Below, in pieces: positions 15,374 to 23,616 of a stretch of DNA of 32,049 nucleotides. Source of the stretch: an uncultured Ruminococcus sp. (lineage in GTDB: Bacteria > Bacillota > Clostridia > Oscillospirales > Ruminococcaceae); the NCBI GenBank assembly GCA_900752785.1, contig CAADWP010000075.1, positions 1 through 32,049 of the forward strand. The letters run 5' to 3'. The notes under the pieces were generated by a model. That model was not told the DNA's origin and ran no database searches. It saw only the letters and a program-made list of their open reading frames with translations. Position 1 is the stretch's first letter, and each line of letters starts with the position of its first letter. Both the position numbers and the translations under genes were made by a program.

Positions 15374-15453
15374 TTCTGTACACCTCCTTCTGGATTCTGC
15401 CTGCATCTTTCTACAGGCAAGGATAACTATACCGTCATACACGATACCGTTTT

Positions 15454-15482
15454 ATTATATCACAAATTTTGGAGCTTGTCAA
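15454..15482 (-). promoter_or_regulatory. Sigma-A promoter of rpsF-ssb-rpsR
   Basis: On the minus strand a full consensus TTGACA (15482-15477), 17-bp spacer, TATAAT (15459-15454). Confidence 0.88.
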
Positions 15483-15515
15483 TAGATAATAATTGTTAAA
15501 ACAAGATTTTTTGTA

Positions 15516-15559
15516 CGCAAAAAGCGGCTGTCCCGGGAGGTTTATCGGACAGCCGCTTT
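15516..15559 (-). terminator. Rho-independent terminator of the GH9/GH16 gene
   Basis: 13-bp stem: AAAGCGGCTGTCC (15521-15533) with GGACAGCCGCTTT (15547-15559). On the minus strand TTTTTGCG follows. Confidence 0.9.
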
Positions 15560-15583
15560 GACAATTACATATAATAGATAATA

Positions 15584-18500
15584 TTATTTTGCATGGTGAC
15601 AGCCCTTTTCATCATAGGTTGCCCACTGATAATAAGCTGTAAGCGGAGTGTTTCCGTTAAAGGGCTTGAGCCACTCGTCAACAGTGATTCCGGGCCATGT
15701 GTTCATCATGATCCTGCCGGGAGTTGACGGAATATTGCTGTATGCCGTATAAACAGCCTTACCGTCTACGTACCATGTTATATGGTCGGGCTGCCAGTCA
15801 AAGCCATAAGTATGGAAGCCCTGTGATGCGTCAAAACCAAGATCGTACATATATTCATGGTTTCCTACACCGTTGGTATAATAGTTAAGCTGAACCTTGG
15901 TCGTATCCTTTCCGAGGATCTCGATATCTATCTCGTCCCACGGATTATTCTCGGATTCGCCGGTATAGGTAAAGAATGAAGAAACAACTCCGTCATTCTT
16001 GATAGCCTGCATAGACGTCTCGTAATAGCCATATCCGTAATGCTCATGGGTTCTGTATTCAGCTCCGGAATAGTTATATTTGCCGGAGTGGTCTTTATCG
16101 ATCGTAAGGGTCAAACAGCCGTCTTTAAGCGAAGTGTTCTGTTCATACCAGCCGCAGTCAAAGCAGCTTCCGTTAGTCCATCCGTCGGACGCAAAATAGA
16201 GCTTGGAAGTTCCGTCTCTGAAATCCTCGGCGGCAGAAGCATTTACGTTCATGGGCGTACCGTAATCCTTGATACCTAAGGGAGAACCCTGAGTGGTGGT
16301 TGTTGTAGTCGTAGTAGTTGTTGTTGTAGTAGTTGTTGTAGTAGTTGTGGTCGTCGTATCCTGAGTCTGAGGAGGTATATAAGACTCGGGAAGCTCGTCG
16401 ATTAAACCGAGAACAAACTTCTGAATAACAAACGCATCCGAACTTGTAATTCCGTCGCCTCTCTGATCTACATCTCCGTTGAGTTTTCCCTGCTCTGTAA
16501 TTTTATATTTAGACGGATTGGCAAGGTTTTGCATAATCAGAACAGCGTCTGCAAGATTTACTTCGCCGTCCTCATTAGTATCGCCGTAGATAACATCGAG
16601 CTGCGGAGGAACGATCGGTTCATATTCCTCGCTCGTTACGGACATAAGATATGTGAGCGGAGAGTTCCAGTAGATAGTGATCTCGTTTGTAGAATAGCTC
16701 TCGGAATTGTCAACATAGCACTTAGCCGGAGCAGCGTCGGCACAATAAGCCTTTGCCGCACTGTCCTCGAGATTAGAGTTTACGCCTCCGACAAGCATAC
16801 CCTTCATTGCGCTGCCTACAGCCATTGAGGGTCTGTGATGCGGATTTTCGGGAGAAACAGTACCGTAGCCTGTTACGAAGCTCTTTCCAAGCGGATTTGT
16901 ACCGAGGAGATAGTTGAGCTGAGCTTCGGCAGCGTCAAAATACTTAGTTTCATGCGTAAGCTTATTAGCCAGACCGAGAATGATACCGTAATTCGCAATA
17001 GTCATATTGCTTCCCCAGTTATACTCGTCTGTAGCAACGCCATAGGACTGAGAGGAGGATAGAGCTGCAAGCTCGTCAGCCTGCTTGATAACGATATCCT
17101 GTGCCGTTGTGTAAGCCGAGCTGTTCTTGTCAATATCTTTCATTGTGAGAAGCGCGATATTTCCGTAATCGCCTACCGTTGCCCAATCAAGACCCGTTTT
17201 GTTTTTTTCGCTGAAAGATTCAGCATCGGCTAAATACATATCGTTCTTTGTTGCGCGGTACATCTGAGCCGCTGCCCAGTAAAGCTCGTCAGAAGCTACC
17301 TTATCACCGTATTCGCCTGTAACGACGTCTGCCGGGTTTGTATAATAAATATTAGGATTAGCCTTTGCCCAAGCGTATGCCTTTTCAGCAGCAGCAAGAC
17401 ACTTGCTTGCAAAAGCAGCGTCAACGTCCTTATAGAACTCGTAAGCCAAAGCCATTGAAGCGGCAAAATCAGCCGTAGCGGTCGTGGACTTAGGCATTAC
17501 GATAAGGGGCTTTGTTTCCTCCTGAGGCATTACATAACCGGGGAAAGTATCACAGCTTACCTTATGATAAACTCCGCCGTCGGAAGCCTGCATTTTGAGC
17601 ATCCACTCAAGCTCATAACGAACTTCGTCAAGAACGTCCGGAGTTCCGTTGCCGCTTTCAGGAATGCCGAAATTATCGCCGAAGGAATCGGGATCTGCTT
17701 CGTAAGCGTACAGGAGATCGGCAACGGATTTAGCGGCAGCAACTATATATCTGCCGTAGTCTCCCGCATCGTGCCAGCCGCCCGAAACATCTATCTGCTC
17801 GTTTGTGCCGTAAATAGTAGCGATCGTATTATGGCAGGCCTTATGTCCGAACTTTTCATCCTGAACCTCTGTTCCGCAGCGCTGGAGATATAACATTCTT
17901 ACGGAATCAGCAAGAAGATTTCCATACGGATTTTCTGCAATTTCAAACGTATAGGACGGGTCAGCGATGCCGTCGCACTTTATGTAGTATTTACCCGCTG
18001 TCTTTACGCTCGAGAAATCGAAGATATAGTTACTTTCACCGGCTGAAGAGTTGTTGACAGAATTGCCAAGAGGAGCGCTGTAAACTACTTTGTTCGTAGC
18101 CGCATTGACTACATGCGCTTTTGCCGGACCGTCAATATAGGGTATCCCGCGTATAACAGCAGTCTTATTGCTTTCAAGCTTATAGCCGAGCTGGTTTATA
18201 TTGATCGGAACTTCATATTCCTTTGTTGCACTGTAATCTACCTTGCTGTCGTCTATAAGCTCAAGAACCACATTATCAAGATAGATCTTATGCTCGGGAA
18301 GATCGGCGGGATCCTGTTTTTCAAGACCGCAGTTGAAGCACATCTTCGACATAATGTCGGTTGCTTCTTCCATTGTAAATTCATAGCTTATAGTCTGCAT
18401 CTCTGTCGTAACGTTGATGCCTTTCCAGGTGTAAGCCTGATATGTACCGCCGTTCTGCTGTATCATAGCCTCAACGTAGCGTGGAACGGATGAGGAAATA

Positions 18501-18805
18501 TCAAAGCTAAGGCGATAAACGCCGTTCTGATAAAGAGGAATGATATCGTAATTGAGTTGAACGGCATAAGCAAGCGTTCCGCGGTTCGTTACGGTAAGAG
18601 CAAGTTTTCCGTTCTCTGTGCCGAGAGCGCATACGCCGCCGCTTTCTTTATAGATCCCCCAACCGGAGGTATTCGAATCAAATGTGGAATTTTTGATGAT
18701 GTTTCCGGCAGCCATTACAGGCGCTGTCACTACAGGCATTGCCGACGCCATTACCATGCAGGCTGCAAGAGCTGCCGCACATCGTTTAAAAGAGTGTTTC
18801 TTCAT
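15584..18805 (-). CDS. Secreted CBM4-Ig-GH9-dockerin-polyThr-GH16 glucanase
   Basis: 1073 residues. Order: signal peptide (about 1-33, [20 protein letters not shown]...APVMAA); CBM4/9-like module (about 34-185); CelD_N Ig-like domain (about 195-290); GH9 endoglucanase (about 292-722); type I dockerin (about 735-805); 22 consecutive Thr (817-838); GH16 beta-1,3-1,4-glucanase (about 850-1073). GH9 residues: [12 protein letters not shown] (catalytic Asp pair near 345), HHRPS (about 655), and the acid Glu in [10 protein letters not shown] (about 706). GH16 shows the EIDIE pair in [10 protein letters not shown] (about 957). Start: ATG at 18805, with GAAGGA 6 nt upstream. It should be cellulosome-bound, cutting cellulose and mixed-linkage glucan. 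An internal dockerin between two catalytic modules recalls xylanase-lichenase XynD of R. flavefaciens. Downstream of the araC gene, with element E3 between. Confidence 0.93.
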   Translation of the reverse strand: MKKHSFKRCAAALAACMVMASAMPVVTAPVMAAGNIIKNSTFDSNTSGWGIYKESGGVCALGTENGKLALTVTNRGTLAYAVQLNYDIIPLYQNGVYRLSFDISSSVPRYVEAMIQQNGGTYQAYTWKGINVTTEMQTISYEFTMEEATDIMSKMCFNCGLEKQDPADLPEHKIYLDNVVLELIDDSKVDYSATKEYEVPININQLGYKLESNKTAVIRGIPYIDGPAKAHVVNAATNKVVYSAPLGNSVNNSSAGESNYIFDFSSVKTAGKYYIKCDGIADPSYTFEIAENPYGNLLADSVRMLYLQRCGTEVQDEKFGHKACHNTIATIYGTNEQIDVSGGWHDAGDYGRYIVAAAKSVADLLYAYEADPDSFGDNFGIPESGNGTPDVLDEVRYELEWMLKMQASDGGVYHKVSCDTFPGYVMPQEETKPLIVMPKSTTATADFAASMALAYEFYKDVDAAFASKCLAAAEKAYAWAKANPNIYYTNPADVVTGEYGDKVASDELYWAAAQMYRATKNDMYLADAESFSEKNKTGLDWATVGDYGNIALLTMKDIDKNSSAYTTAQDIVIKQADELAALSSSQSYGVATDEYNWGSNMTIANYGIILGLANKLTHETKYFDAAEAQLNYLLGTNPLGKSFVTGYGTVSPENPHHRPSMAVGSAMKGMLVGGVNSNLEDSAAKAYCADAAPAKCYVDNSESYSTNEITIYWNSPLTYLMSVTSEEYEPIVPPQLDVIYGDTNEDGEVNLADAVLIMQNLANPSKYKITEQGKLNGDVDQRGDGITSSDAFVIQKFVLGLIDELPESYIPPQTQDTTTTTTTTTTTTTTTTTTTTTTQGSPLGIKDYGTPMNVNASAAEDFRDGTSKLYFASDGWTNGSCFDCGWYEQNTSLKDGCLTLTIDKDHSGKYNYSGAEYRTHEHYGYGYYETSMQAIKNDGVVSSFFTYTGESENNPWDEIDIEILGKDTTKVQLNYYTNGVGNHEYMYDLGFDASQGFHTYGFDWQPDHITWYVDGKAVYTAYSNIPSTPGRIMMNTWPGITVDEWLKPFNGNTPLTAYYQWATYDEKGCHHAK
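16292..16357 (-). repeat. 22-codon threonine tract in the GH9/GH16 linker
   Basis: Twenty-two consecutive ACN codons encode Thr817-838. All four synonymous codons are mixed (ACA, ACT, ACC, ACG), so this is selected protein sequence more than a simple slippage-prone triplet array. Such Thr tracts are typical cellulosomal linkers and probable O-glycosylation sites. Confidence 0.9.
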
Positions 18806-18915
18806 AACAATTCCTTCTCTCATAATTTTTTAATTTTTTTATTTATTATTCTCAAGGTTTATTTTCGGGATCATGTTCATAGTGCAGATAGAACATATTC
18901 CACTTAACTGTTATA

Positions 18916-18921
18916 ATTATA
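18916..18921 (-). promoter_or_regulatory. Possible -10 box of the GH9/GH16 gene
   Basis: TATAAT on the minus strand about 110 bp before the ATG, with no acceptable -35 box at 16-18 bp. The missing -35 would fit an activator-dependent promoter, and the neighbouring AraC-family gene is an obvious candidate. This is inference. Apart from E3 and the stem at 19160, the 18806-19190 interval shows no gene. Confidence 0.35.
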
Positions 18922-18988
18922 ATAGGAATTTTAATGAATGTATATCAGTTTACTGACAAAAATAACATAATGATGATATTCATCAATT

Positions 18989-19153
18989 TAGGGTATGTTG
19001 ACACTGCCGCTCAACGCCCGTCTTACAGGTATCTTTTCCGTCTTTCTGCGTTAAAAATCTTTGCCATACGACAGTATGCCCGCGGTTTTTTGCCTTGAAA
19101 TACGAAAAATATACCTGTGATCCGAACATTTCGGATGGTGTCAACATACCCTA
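18989..19153. repeat. Long-hairpin (MITE-like) element E3
   Basis: A 165-bp quasi-palindrome with perfect 16-bp termini TAGGGTATGTTGACAC (18989-19004) and its reverse complement (19138-19153). After an 18-nt non-pairing stretch on each side the arms pair again (ACAGGTAT against ATACCTGT). The right-hand bulge is itself a palindrome (ATCCGAA/TTCGGAT). The apex (19046-19097) holds the family core CTGCGTT, CCATACGACAGTATGC (19064-19079), GCCTTG. It lies between the araC terminator-like stem and the GH9/GH16 promoter region. TA at both ends fits a TA target site, but as a palindromic dinucleotide this is not proof. Confidence 0.85.
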
Positions 19154-19159
19154 AAGATA

Positions 19160-19182
19160 ACGCCGTACACAAGGTACGGCGT
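19160..19182 (-). terminator. Terminator-like stem after the araC-family gene
   Basis: ACGCCGTAC (19160-19168) with GTACGGCGT (19174-19182), a 9-bp GC-rich stem with a 5-nt loop. On the minus strand the tail reads TATCTTTAGGG, a weak T-run that runs into the end of element E3. It begins 8 bp after the araC stop. Confidence 0.6.
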
Positions 19183-19190
19183 GCAAAGCT

Positions 19191-19943
19191 TTATTTTTCG
19201 TTCTTATCTATTCCGTGCACCTTACACTGTTTTTTATACTCTTTCGGAGTAACTCCCATATACTTTTTAAAAACTCTTATAAAGTGACTCTGCGAACTGA
19301 AACAGAACAAATTGCTTATCTCAAGGTCGGTATACTCCGAAAATTGCAGCAAATTTGCCGCTTCTTCCACTTTTGCCTTACAGACATAATCGCTGAACGA
19401 AATCCCTGTTTCCGCCTTAAACAGCCTCGAAAGATAAGCGGGACTTATTTTCAGATGCTCGGAGGCATCTTTTATAAGTATGCGACTGTGGAGATGTTCG
19501 CTTATATAGTCGATAGCGCGTAAAATCTGCTTTGAATAAACTCCGCTGTTACGCACCCTGCGCATATTTCTCGTGTAACAGTCTATCATTTCGTCATGCA
19601 CTTTACGAACCTCAGCTTCTGCCTTACACTTATCGGCTTTCCTTATATACATATCGCTGAGGCTATAGGCTTCCTCAGGAGGCATTCCGCTGTTTATGCA
19701 GTATCTTGCGATCATAGCCGCTGAAATAACAAAATGATATTTAAGATTTCTGATCGGATTTTCGCTCAGCATACCGCATCCCTCGCAGGCAAGAGGCGCA
19801 CGGAAAGTATGCACAAGCTCAATATTCCCGAGGCATATGCTGTTATAAAATGCGATCTCCCGATCTATAGGAGCACGTTCAAAATCGTCAACGCTCCTTA
19901 CCGGAATTCCTTCACCGATAGTATTTCCAATATTTTCGCTCAT
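19191..19943 (-). CDS. AraC-family transcriptional regulator
   Basis: 250 residues. The C-terminal 100 residues hold the double helix-turn-helix: IDYISEHLHSRILIKDASEHLKISPAYLSRLFKAETGISFSDYV, then LEISNLFCFSSQSHFIRVFKKYMGVTPKEYKK. The first 140 residues are a helical sensor-like part that I cannot assign to a cupin or another named ligand domain; it contains a CEGCG cluster near residue 55. Start: ATG at 19943 with GGAGG 8 nt upstream (GTG at 19952 overlaps that site). It lies 63 bp after the dockerin-protein gene and upstream of the GH9/GH16 gene on the same strand. A role in sensing plant glucan and activating these genes is plausible but inferred from position. Confidence 0.88.
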   Translation of the reverse strand: MSENIGNTIGEGIPVRSVDDFERAPIDREIAFYNSICLGNIELVHTFRAPLACEGCGMLSENPIRNLKYHFVISAAMIARYCINSGMPPEEAYSLSDMYIRKADKCKAEAEVRKVHDEMIDCYTRNMRRVRNSGVYSKQILRAIDYISEHLHSRILIKDASEHLKISPAYLSRLFKAETGISFSDYVCKAKVEEAANLLQFSEYTDLEISNLFCFSSQSHFIRVFKKYMGVTPKEYKKQCKVHGIDKNEK

Positions 19944-20006
19944 CGTTCCCACCTCCGTTTAGATATATCAAAAGCATAATATGCTGTCGTATCAAGATTT
20001 ACAGAT

Positions 20007-20783
20007 TTAATCCCAGATTGGCTCCTTGCCAGCGGAAATTCTTGCGTAATTCGTAAGTATTATCGAAGCGTCATAAGCTGTGATCTTATTGTCCTTGTCA
20101 ACATCGGCAACAAGTCTTTGTCCCGAATTCAGAGTGCTTTCCTTGCCTGCCGAAAGAGTTGCATACTCCGTCAGAACACAAGCAGCATCATAGGCTGTAA
20201 TCTTACCGTCCATATCAACATCGCCGATAGAATAATTGAAAAAAGAGAAAGTGATCTCTTTATCGCCGCCCTCGCTTCCGGTGATCTTCCAGCTTTCGCC
20301 TTCAAAGTCATAATTATATTTTATGTCATAACGGTAAGCAGTAAAACTGTCCGGAAAGTTATCTCCGTCTTTAACGGAAAACTGCTCGGTGTAACTGTCA
20401 ACAGCCTCAAAGCCCTCCGCGCTTATAGGAAGAATACTAAGGCTGTATAAGCGGTCTTCGCTTTCAAGCGTACCCTCGACGTCAAATGTATAAGAATACC
20501 CGCCTGATATCAGAGAATCGTAGTAAGACAGGCCCTTTCCCTCTGCGGAATCAAAGGTTATAGCTATCTTTGCGGTTATCCCCTCCGGCAGAACGATCTC
20601 AACCGATCCGTTCACATCGTTAGCATTGAAATCCTCATAAACAGGCTTGACTTTTATATTTCCGGAAGCCGAAGCATCTGCCGCATATACGCTCGTTTCC
20701 CTAAGATCGGGCAGAGAATAAAACGCAGTCCCGAATATAACGGTACAGGCAACAGCAAACTTTAATATTTTTTTAAATTTCAT
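20007..20783 (-). CDS. Secreted dockerin protein of unknown N-terminal function
   Basis: 258 residues. Signal peptide at 1-35 (FKKILKFAVACTVIFGTAFYS...VYAAD); a beta-rich domain of about 140 residues with no recognised glycosidase or binding motif (SVEIVLPEGITAKIAITFDS; GYSYTFDVEGTLES); and a C-terminal type I dockerin (about 190-258). The two Ca-loops are DVDMDGKITAYDA and DVDKDNKITAYDA. Both loops carry the same AYDA wording, unlike the dockerins of the three glucanases in this window, suggesting a different cohesin partner. The ATG has GGAGGAG upstream, and the gene begins 13 bp after the AlgX-like gene, making it the last gene of a four-gene cluster. The N-domain could be a glycan-binding or structural module. 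Confidence 0.85.
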   Translation of the reverse strand: MKFKKILKFAVACTVIFGTAFYSLPDLRETSVYAADASASGNIKVKPVYEDFNANDVNGSVEIVLPEGITAKIAITFDSAEGKGLSYYDSLISGGYSYTFDVEGTLESEDRLYSLSILPISAEGFEAVDSYTEQFSVKDGDNFPDSFTAYRYDIKYNYDFEGESWKITGSEGGDKEITFSFFNYSIGDVDMDGKITAYDAACVLTEYATLSAGKESTLNSGQRLVADVDKDNKITAYDASIILTNYARISAGKEPIWD

Positions 20784-20796
20784 ATATACTCCTCCG

Positions 20797-22185
20797 TTAA
20801 TTAAACTTTACCGACGTTCCGTCGCTTTTCAGTGTAACGATCGTAATATCTCCGTTATTCAGACTTGGAATCTGAGGTATATAAAGAGAAAATCCTCTGT
20901 CGGAAGCTTCTCCATCCCTGCCGAGCAGCTTATCCTCAAAGCAATTGAACGCCTCATATGTGACGCCCCCGGCAGTAACATATATTTTTGAGCTGCCCTC
21001 TGCAAAAAATTCTTCGGGAAGTTCTCCGAAAATATGCGAATAGTTTCCCGCTGTCTCTGTTTTTAAAACTATATCGCCAATATACGTCTCATTGGCTTCG
21101 GGAACGTTTTCAGCCTCGGGAGCTTTCATAAGCGGAGCATATTTTTGAAGATCGCCGATATTTCGCTCTACTATTTCAAGCACCACCGCGCCGCCGTCTA
21201 TCCCGTCCATACGGTAGGGAACAACGCGCGAAAATTCCGCTTCACCAAAGCATTCCGCCATATACGGCAGTATAGCCTCTCCGTAGGAATCGCGGTACAT
21301 GAGCAGCTTACCGTCTTTCTCCGCAGCAGAAGTCTTTATGGTAAGATCGTCAAGTCCGCGGAAGCGCCCGATATAGCTGTAACTGAACTCATAATCGTTA
21401 TAAACGTTCGTATCCTTGGCTTTCTCCTCGGGATAGATCATTGCCGCCAGATCGCCGAGACGATCATTTTTCGTGTACCACGAAGTACCGGAAGAGCAGC
21501 ATTCTCCTCCAAGCGCCTCCATAAGCTTAACATGACCGACATACGCCCCTAAATTGTTCCAGTGAGTATCAGTCTTATGATAAAGCGGAATACTTGATTC
21601 GGCGCTTTTCAAAGCAGCTTTCATATCGAGATAAAATCCGCTGTTCGCAAGGCTTTCCGACAGCGTCTCATAATTCCCCTTTCTGCCGCTTTCGATATAG
21701 TTTAACGGCATATACTCGGGGTAGATCGAATTCTTATTCGGAGCAGAAGTAAAGATAAACTTCGCATTTCTTTTTTCACAGTAATCGTTCATCATTTCAA
21801 GATTATGGCGTATGTTCTCTATTGCCCTGCCGCTTAAAGTGTTGATATTCATAAAATCGTCGGCTGTCTCTCCGTAATAAAGCCAGCCGTCTCTGCCGAC
21901 AATAACATTTTCATTGTTGGACGTTCCAAAAACCGCCGATTTAAGCCGTCCGTCAAGATTAACAAGCTTACTGCGGAATGCAAAATGCTCTGAAAACCAA
22001 TTATCGAAATCGTCAAAAAACTCCGCATTCAGCCTTCCGTCTTCCCTTTTTATTTTCGGAGCTTCCGCAAGCTCTCGCTTTTCTTTGTCGGAACCGCCTT
22101 TTGATGCGGGCATAAATACCGACGGAACAAGACATATCCCAATAAAAGCTGCCGCATAGAGCCTGTACAAAATATTTTTGTTCAT
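20797..22185 (-). CDS. AlgX/DHHW-like SGNH-fold O-acetylation protein
   Basis: 462 residues with one N-terminal membrane helix (LYAAAFIGICLVPSVFM), rest extracellular. The catalytic set of the AlgX/AlgJ/DHHW family is present: DTHW (Asp206, His208) in KTDTHWNNLGAY and the Ser300 nucleophile in MYRDSYGEAIL. The conserved WFSEHFAFRSKLVNLDGRLK entry segment and GRDGWLYYGE also match. In known systems this protein accepts acetyl groups moved across the membrane by an MBOAT partner and esterifies a surface polysaccharide. It begins 12 bp after the MBOAT gene with AAGGAGG upstream. The C-terminal 100 residues form a beta-rich part of unknown role, perhaps glycan binding. Confidence 0.88.
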   Translation of the reverse strand: MNKNILYRLYAAAFIGICLVPSVFMPASKGGSDKEKRELAEAPKIKREDGRLNAEFFDDFDNWFSEHFAFRSKLVNLDGRLKSAVFGTSNNENVIVGRDGWLYYGETADDFMNINTLSGRAIENIRHNLEMMNDYCEKRNAKFIFTSAPNKNSIYPEYMPLNYIESGRKGNYETLSESLANSGFYLDMKAALKSAESSIPLYHKTDTHWNNLGAYVGHVKLMEALGGECCSSGTSWYTKNDRLGDLAAMIYPEEKAKDTNVYNDYEFSYSYIGRFRGLDDLTIKTSAAEKDGKLLMYRDSYGEAILPYMAECFGEAEFSRVVPYRMDGIDGGAVVLEIVERNIGDLQKYAPLMKAPEAENVPEANETYIGDIVLKTETAGNYSHIFGELPEEFFAEGSSKIYVTAGGVTYEAFNCFEDKLLGRDGEASDRGFSLYIPQIPSLNNGDITIVTLKSDGTSVKFN

Positions 22186-22197
22186 TGTGCAGCCTCC

Positions 22198-23604
22198 TTA
22201 AAATCTAAAATAAATAAAAGGATTATATGTCGCGGATGAAAGCGTCATAATGCAAAGCGCCAATAATACAAGTGAAACACAGTAAGAAGCCGCTTCGCCT
22301 GCGGCTATAGTCTTTTCCGACTTTAATCTGCCCAACGACGCCTTTATAACAGGCATTGAGAACAGAACAGCCAGTCCAAGAGTCACAATATACATAGGCG
22401 TGAGCCTGCTGAGAAACATTGCGGTATTCCCGCTGTCTCCCATTGACGGAACAAACATTTTTCCTATAAACCGACAGGCGTCTGAAACTGTATTCGCGCG
22501 GAAAAACACGAAAGCGACAATTGTTACAAGAACGGCATACATATGGCGGAACGGTCTAAACCACTTTTCCGTATTGATTATCTTATAAGACTCGAACATC
22601 ATAAAAGCTCCGTTCAGCAGACCCCAGATAATGAAATTCAGGCTTGCGCCATGCCAAAGTCCGGTGCAGAAAAATACGATCATTTTATTTACCGCGGTGC
22701 GAACCTTTCCTTTACGGTTTCCGCCAAGTGGAATATAAAGATACTCCTTGAACCATGTTGACACGGAAATGTGCCACCTGCGCCAGAATTCCTGCATACT
22801 CTGAGAAATATAGGGATAATTGAAATTCTCCCGAAAATCAAAGCCAAACATTTTTCCGAGACCGATAGCCATGTCGCTGTAACCGCTGAAATCAAAATAG
22901 ATCTGAAACAGATAGCTCACAGCTCCCAGCCATGCGAGAGGAAACGTCAGCTCCGCGGCATCAAGCCCGTAAACATAATCGGCTGCCGCAGCCATGGTAT
23001 TCGCAATAAGCAGCTTCTTTGAAAGACCAACAATAAACCGCCTTATTCCCTGCGCAGTACGCTCCGGGGATATTTCTCGTTTGTCGATCTGATGCGCAAA
23101 GTCATAGTACTTTACAATAGGTCCTGCCACAAGCTGAGGGAAAAACGTTATGTAAAGAGCAAGCTTAAAGATATTTTTCTGTACATATTTCGGCTCCTTA
23201 TATGCGTCGATAACGTAAGACATTGCCTGAAAGGTATAAAATGAAATGCCTATGGGAAGGGCAATTCGGGGAATCGGCACGCTTATGAAAGGCAGACTGT
23301 CAAGAAGCTTTGCGCCAAATCCCGCGTACTTAAAAATTCCCAGCATAAGGAGATTCAACGTAACTCCGAGAGCAAGCACAGGCTTTCGCGCATCGTTCCT
23401 TTTCTCCATTGCAAGTCCGAAAAAGTAATTCATCACTATCGAGATCAGCATAAGCACAACTGCTTTCGGCTCGCCGTAAGTATAAAATCCTATGCTGAAC
23501 ACAAGCAGAAGAACATTTTTGGCGGTCATCGTCGGTATGATACGATAAAGAATATAGACCGCCGTCAAAAAAATAAACAGAAATACGGGACTGCTGAATA
23601 CCAA
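22198..23604 (-). CDS. MBOAT-family O-acyltransferase (AlgI/DltB-like)
   Basis: 468 residues with about ten membrane helices. Catalytic His318 lies in GLWHGASLNFIIWG. Other family marks: MVFSSPVFLFIFL start, YTYGEPKAV, IALPIGISFYTFQAMSYVIDAYK, QLVAGPIVKY, YFDFSGYSDMAIGLGKMFGF, and NYPYISQSMQEFWRRWHISVSTWFKEYLYIPLGGNRKG. The AlgI-type wording and the AlgX-like partner directly downstream point to polysaccharide O-acetylation, not D-alanylation of teichoic acid (no dltA or dltC nearby). Gap to the lipoprotein gene upstream is 12 bp. Confidence 0.95.
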   Translation of the reverse strand: MVFSSPVFLFIFLTAVYILYRIIPTMTAKNVLLLVFSIGFYTYGEPKAVVLMLISIVMNYFFGLAMEKRNDARKPVLALGVTLNLLMLGIFKYAGFGAKLLDSLPFISVPIPRIALPIGISFYTFQAMSYVIDAYKEPKYVQKNIFKLALYITFFPQLVAGPIVKYYDFAHQIDKREISPERTAQGIRRFIVGLSKKLLIANTMAAAADYVYGLDAAELTFPLAWLGAVSYLFQIYFDFSGYSDMAIGLGKMFGFDFRENFNYPYISQSMQEFWRRWHISVSTWFKEYLYIPLGGNRKGKVRTAVNKMIVFFCTGLWHGASLNFIIWGLLNGAFMMFESYKIINTEKWFRPFRHMYAVLVTIVAFVFFRANTVSDACRFIGKMFVPSMGDSGNTAMFLSRLTPMYIVTLGLAVLFSMPVIKASLGRLKSEKTIAAGEAASYCVSLVLLALCIMTLSSATYNPFIYFRF

Positions 23605-23616
23605 AACAGCTCCTCC

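Noticed and set aside
15374..15442. N-terminal extension of S6
   Set aside because: It encodes no S6-like residues, contains the leader and ribosome binding site, and starts only about 10-12 bp from the -10 box.
15374..15453. Known S6:S18 autoregulatory RNA motif in the rpsF leader
   Set aside because: A short stem is present but I could not match the conserved bulge of the published motif, so I only mention the stem.
16292..16357. Slippage-prone triplet microsatellite
   Set aside because: The Thr codons are mixed (ACA, ACT, ACC, ACG), so the DNA is not a pure triplet repeat.
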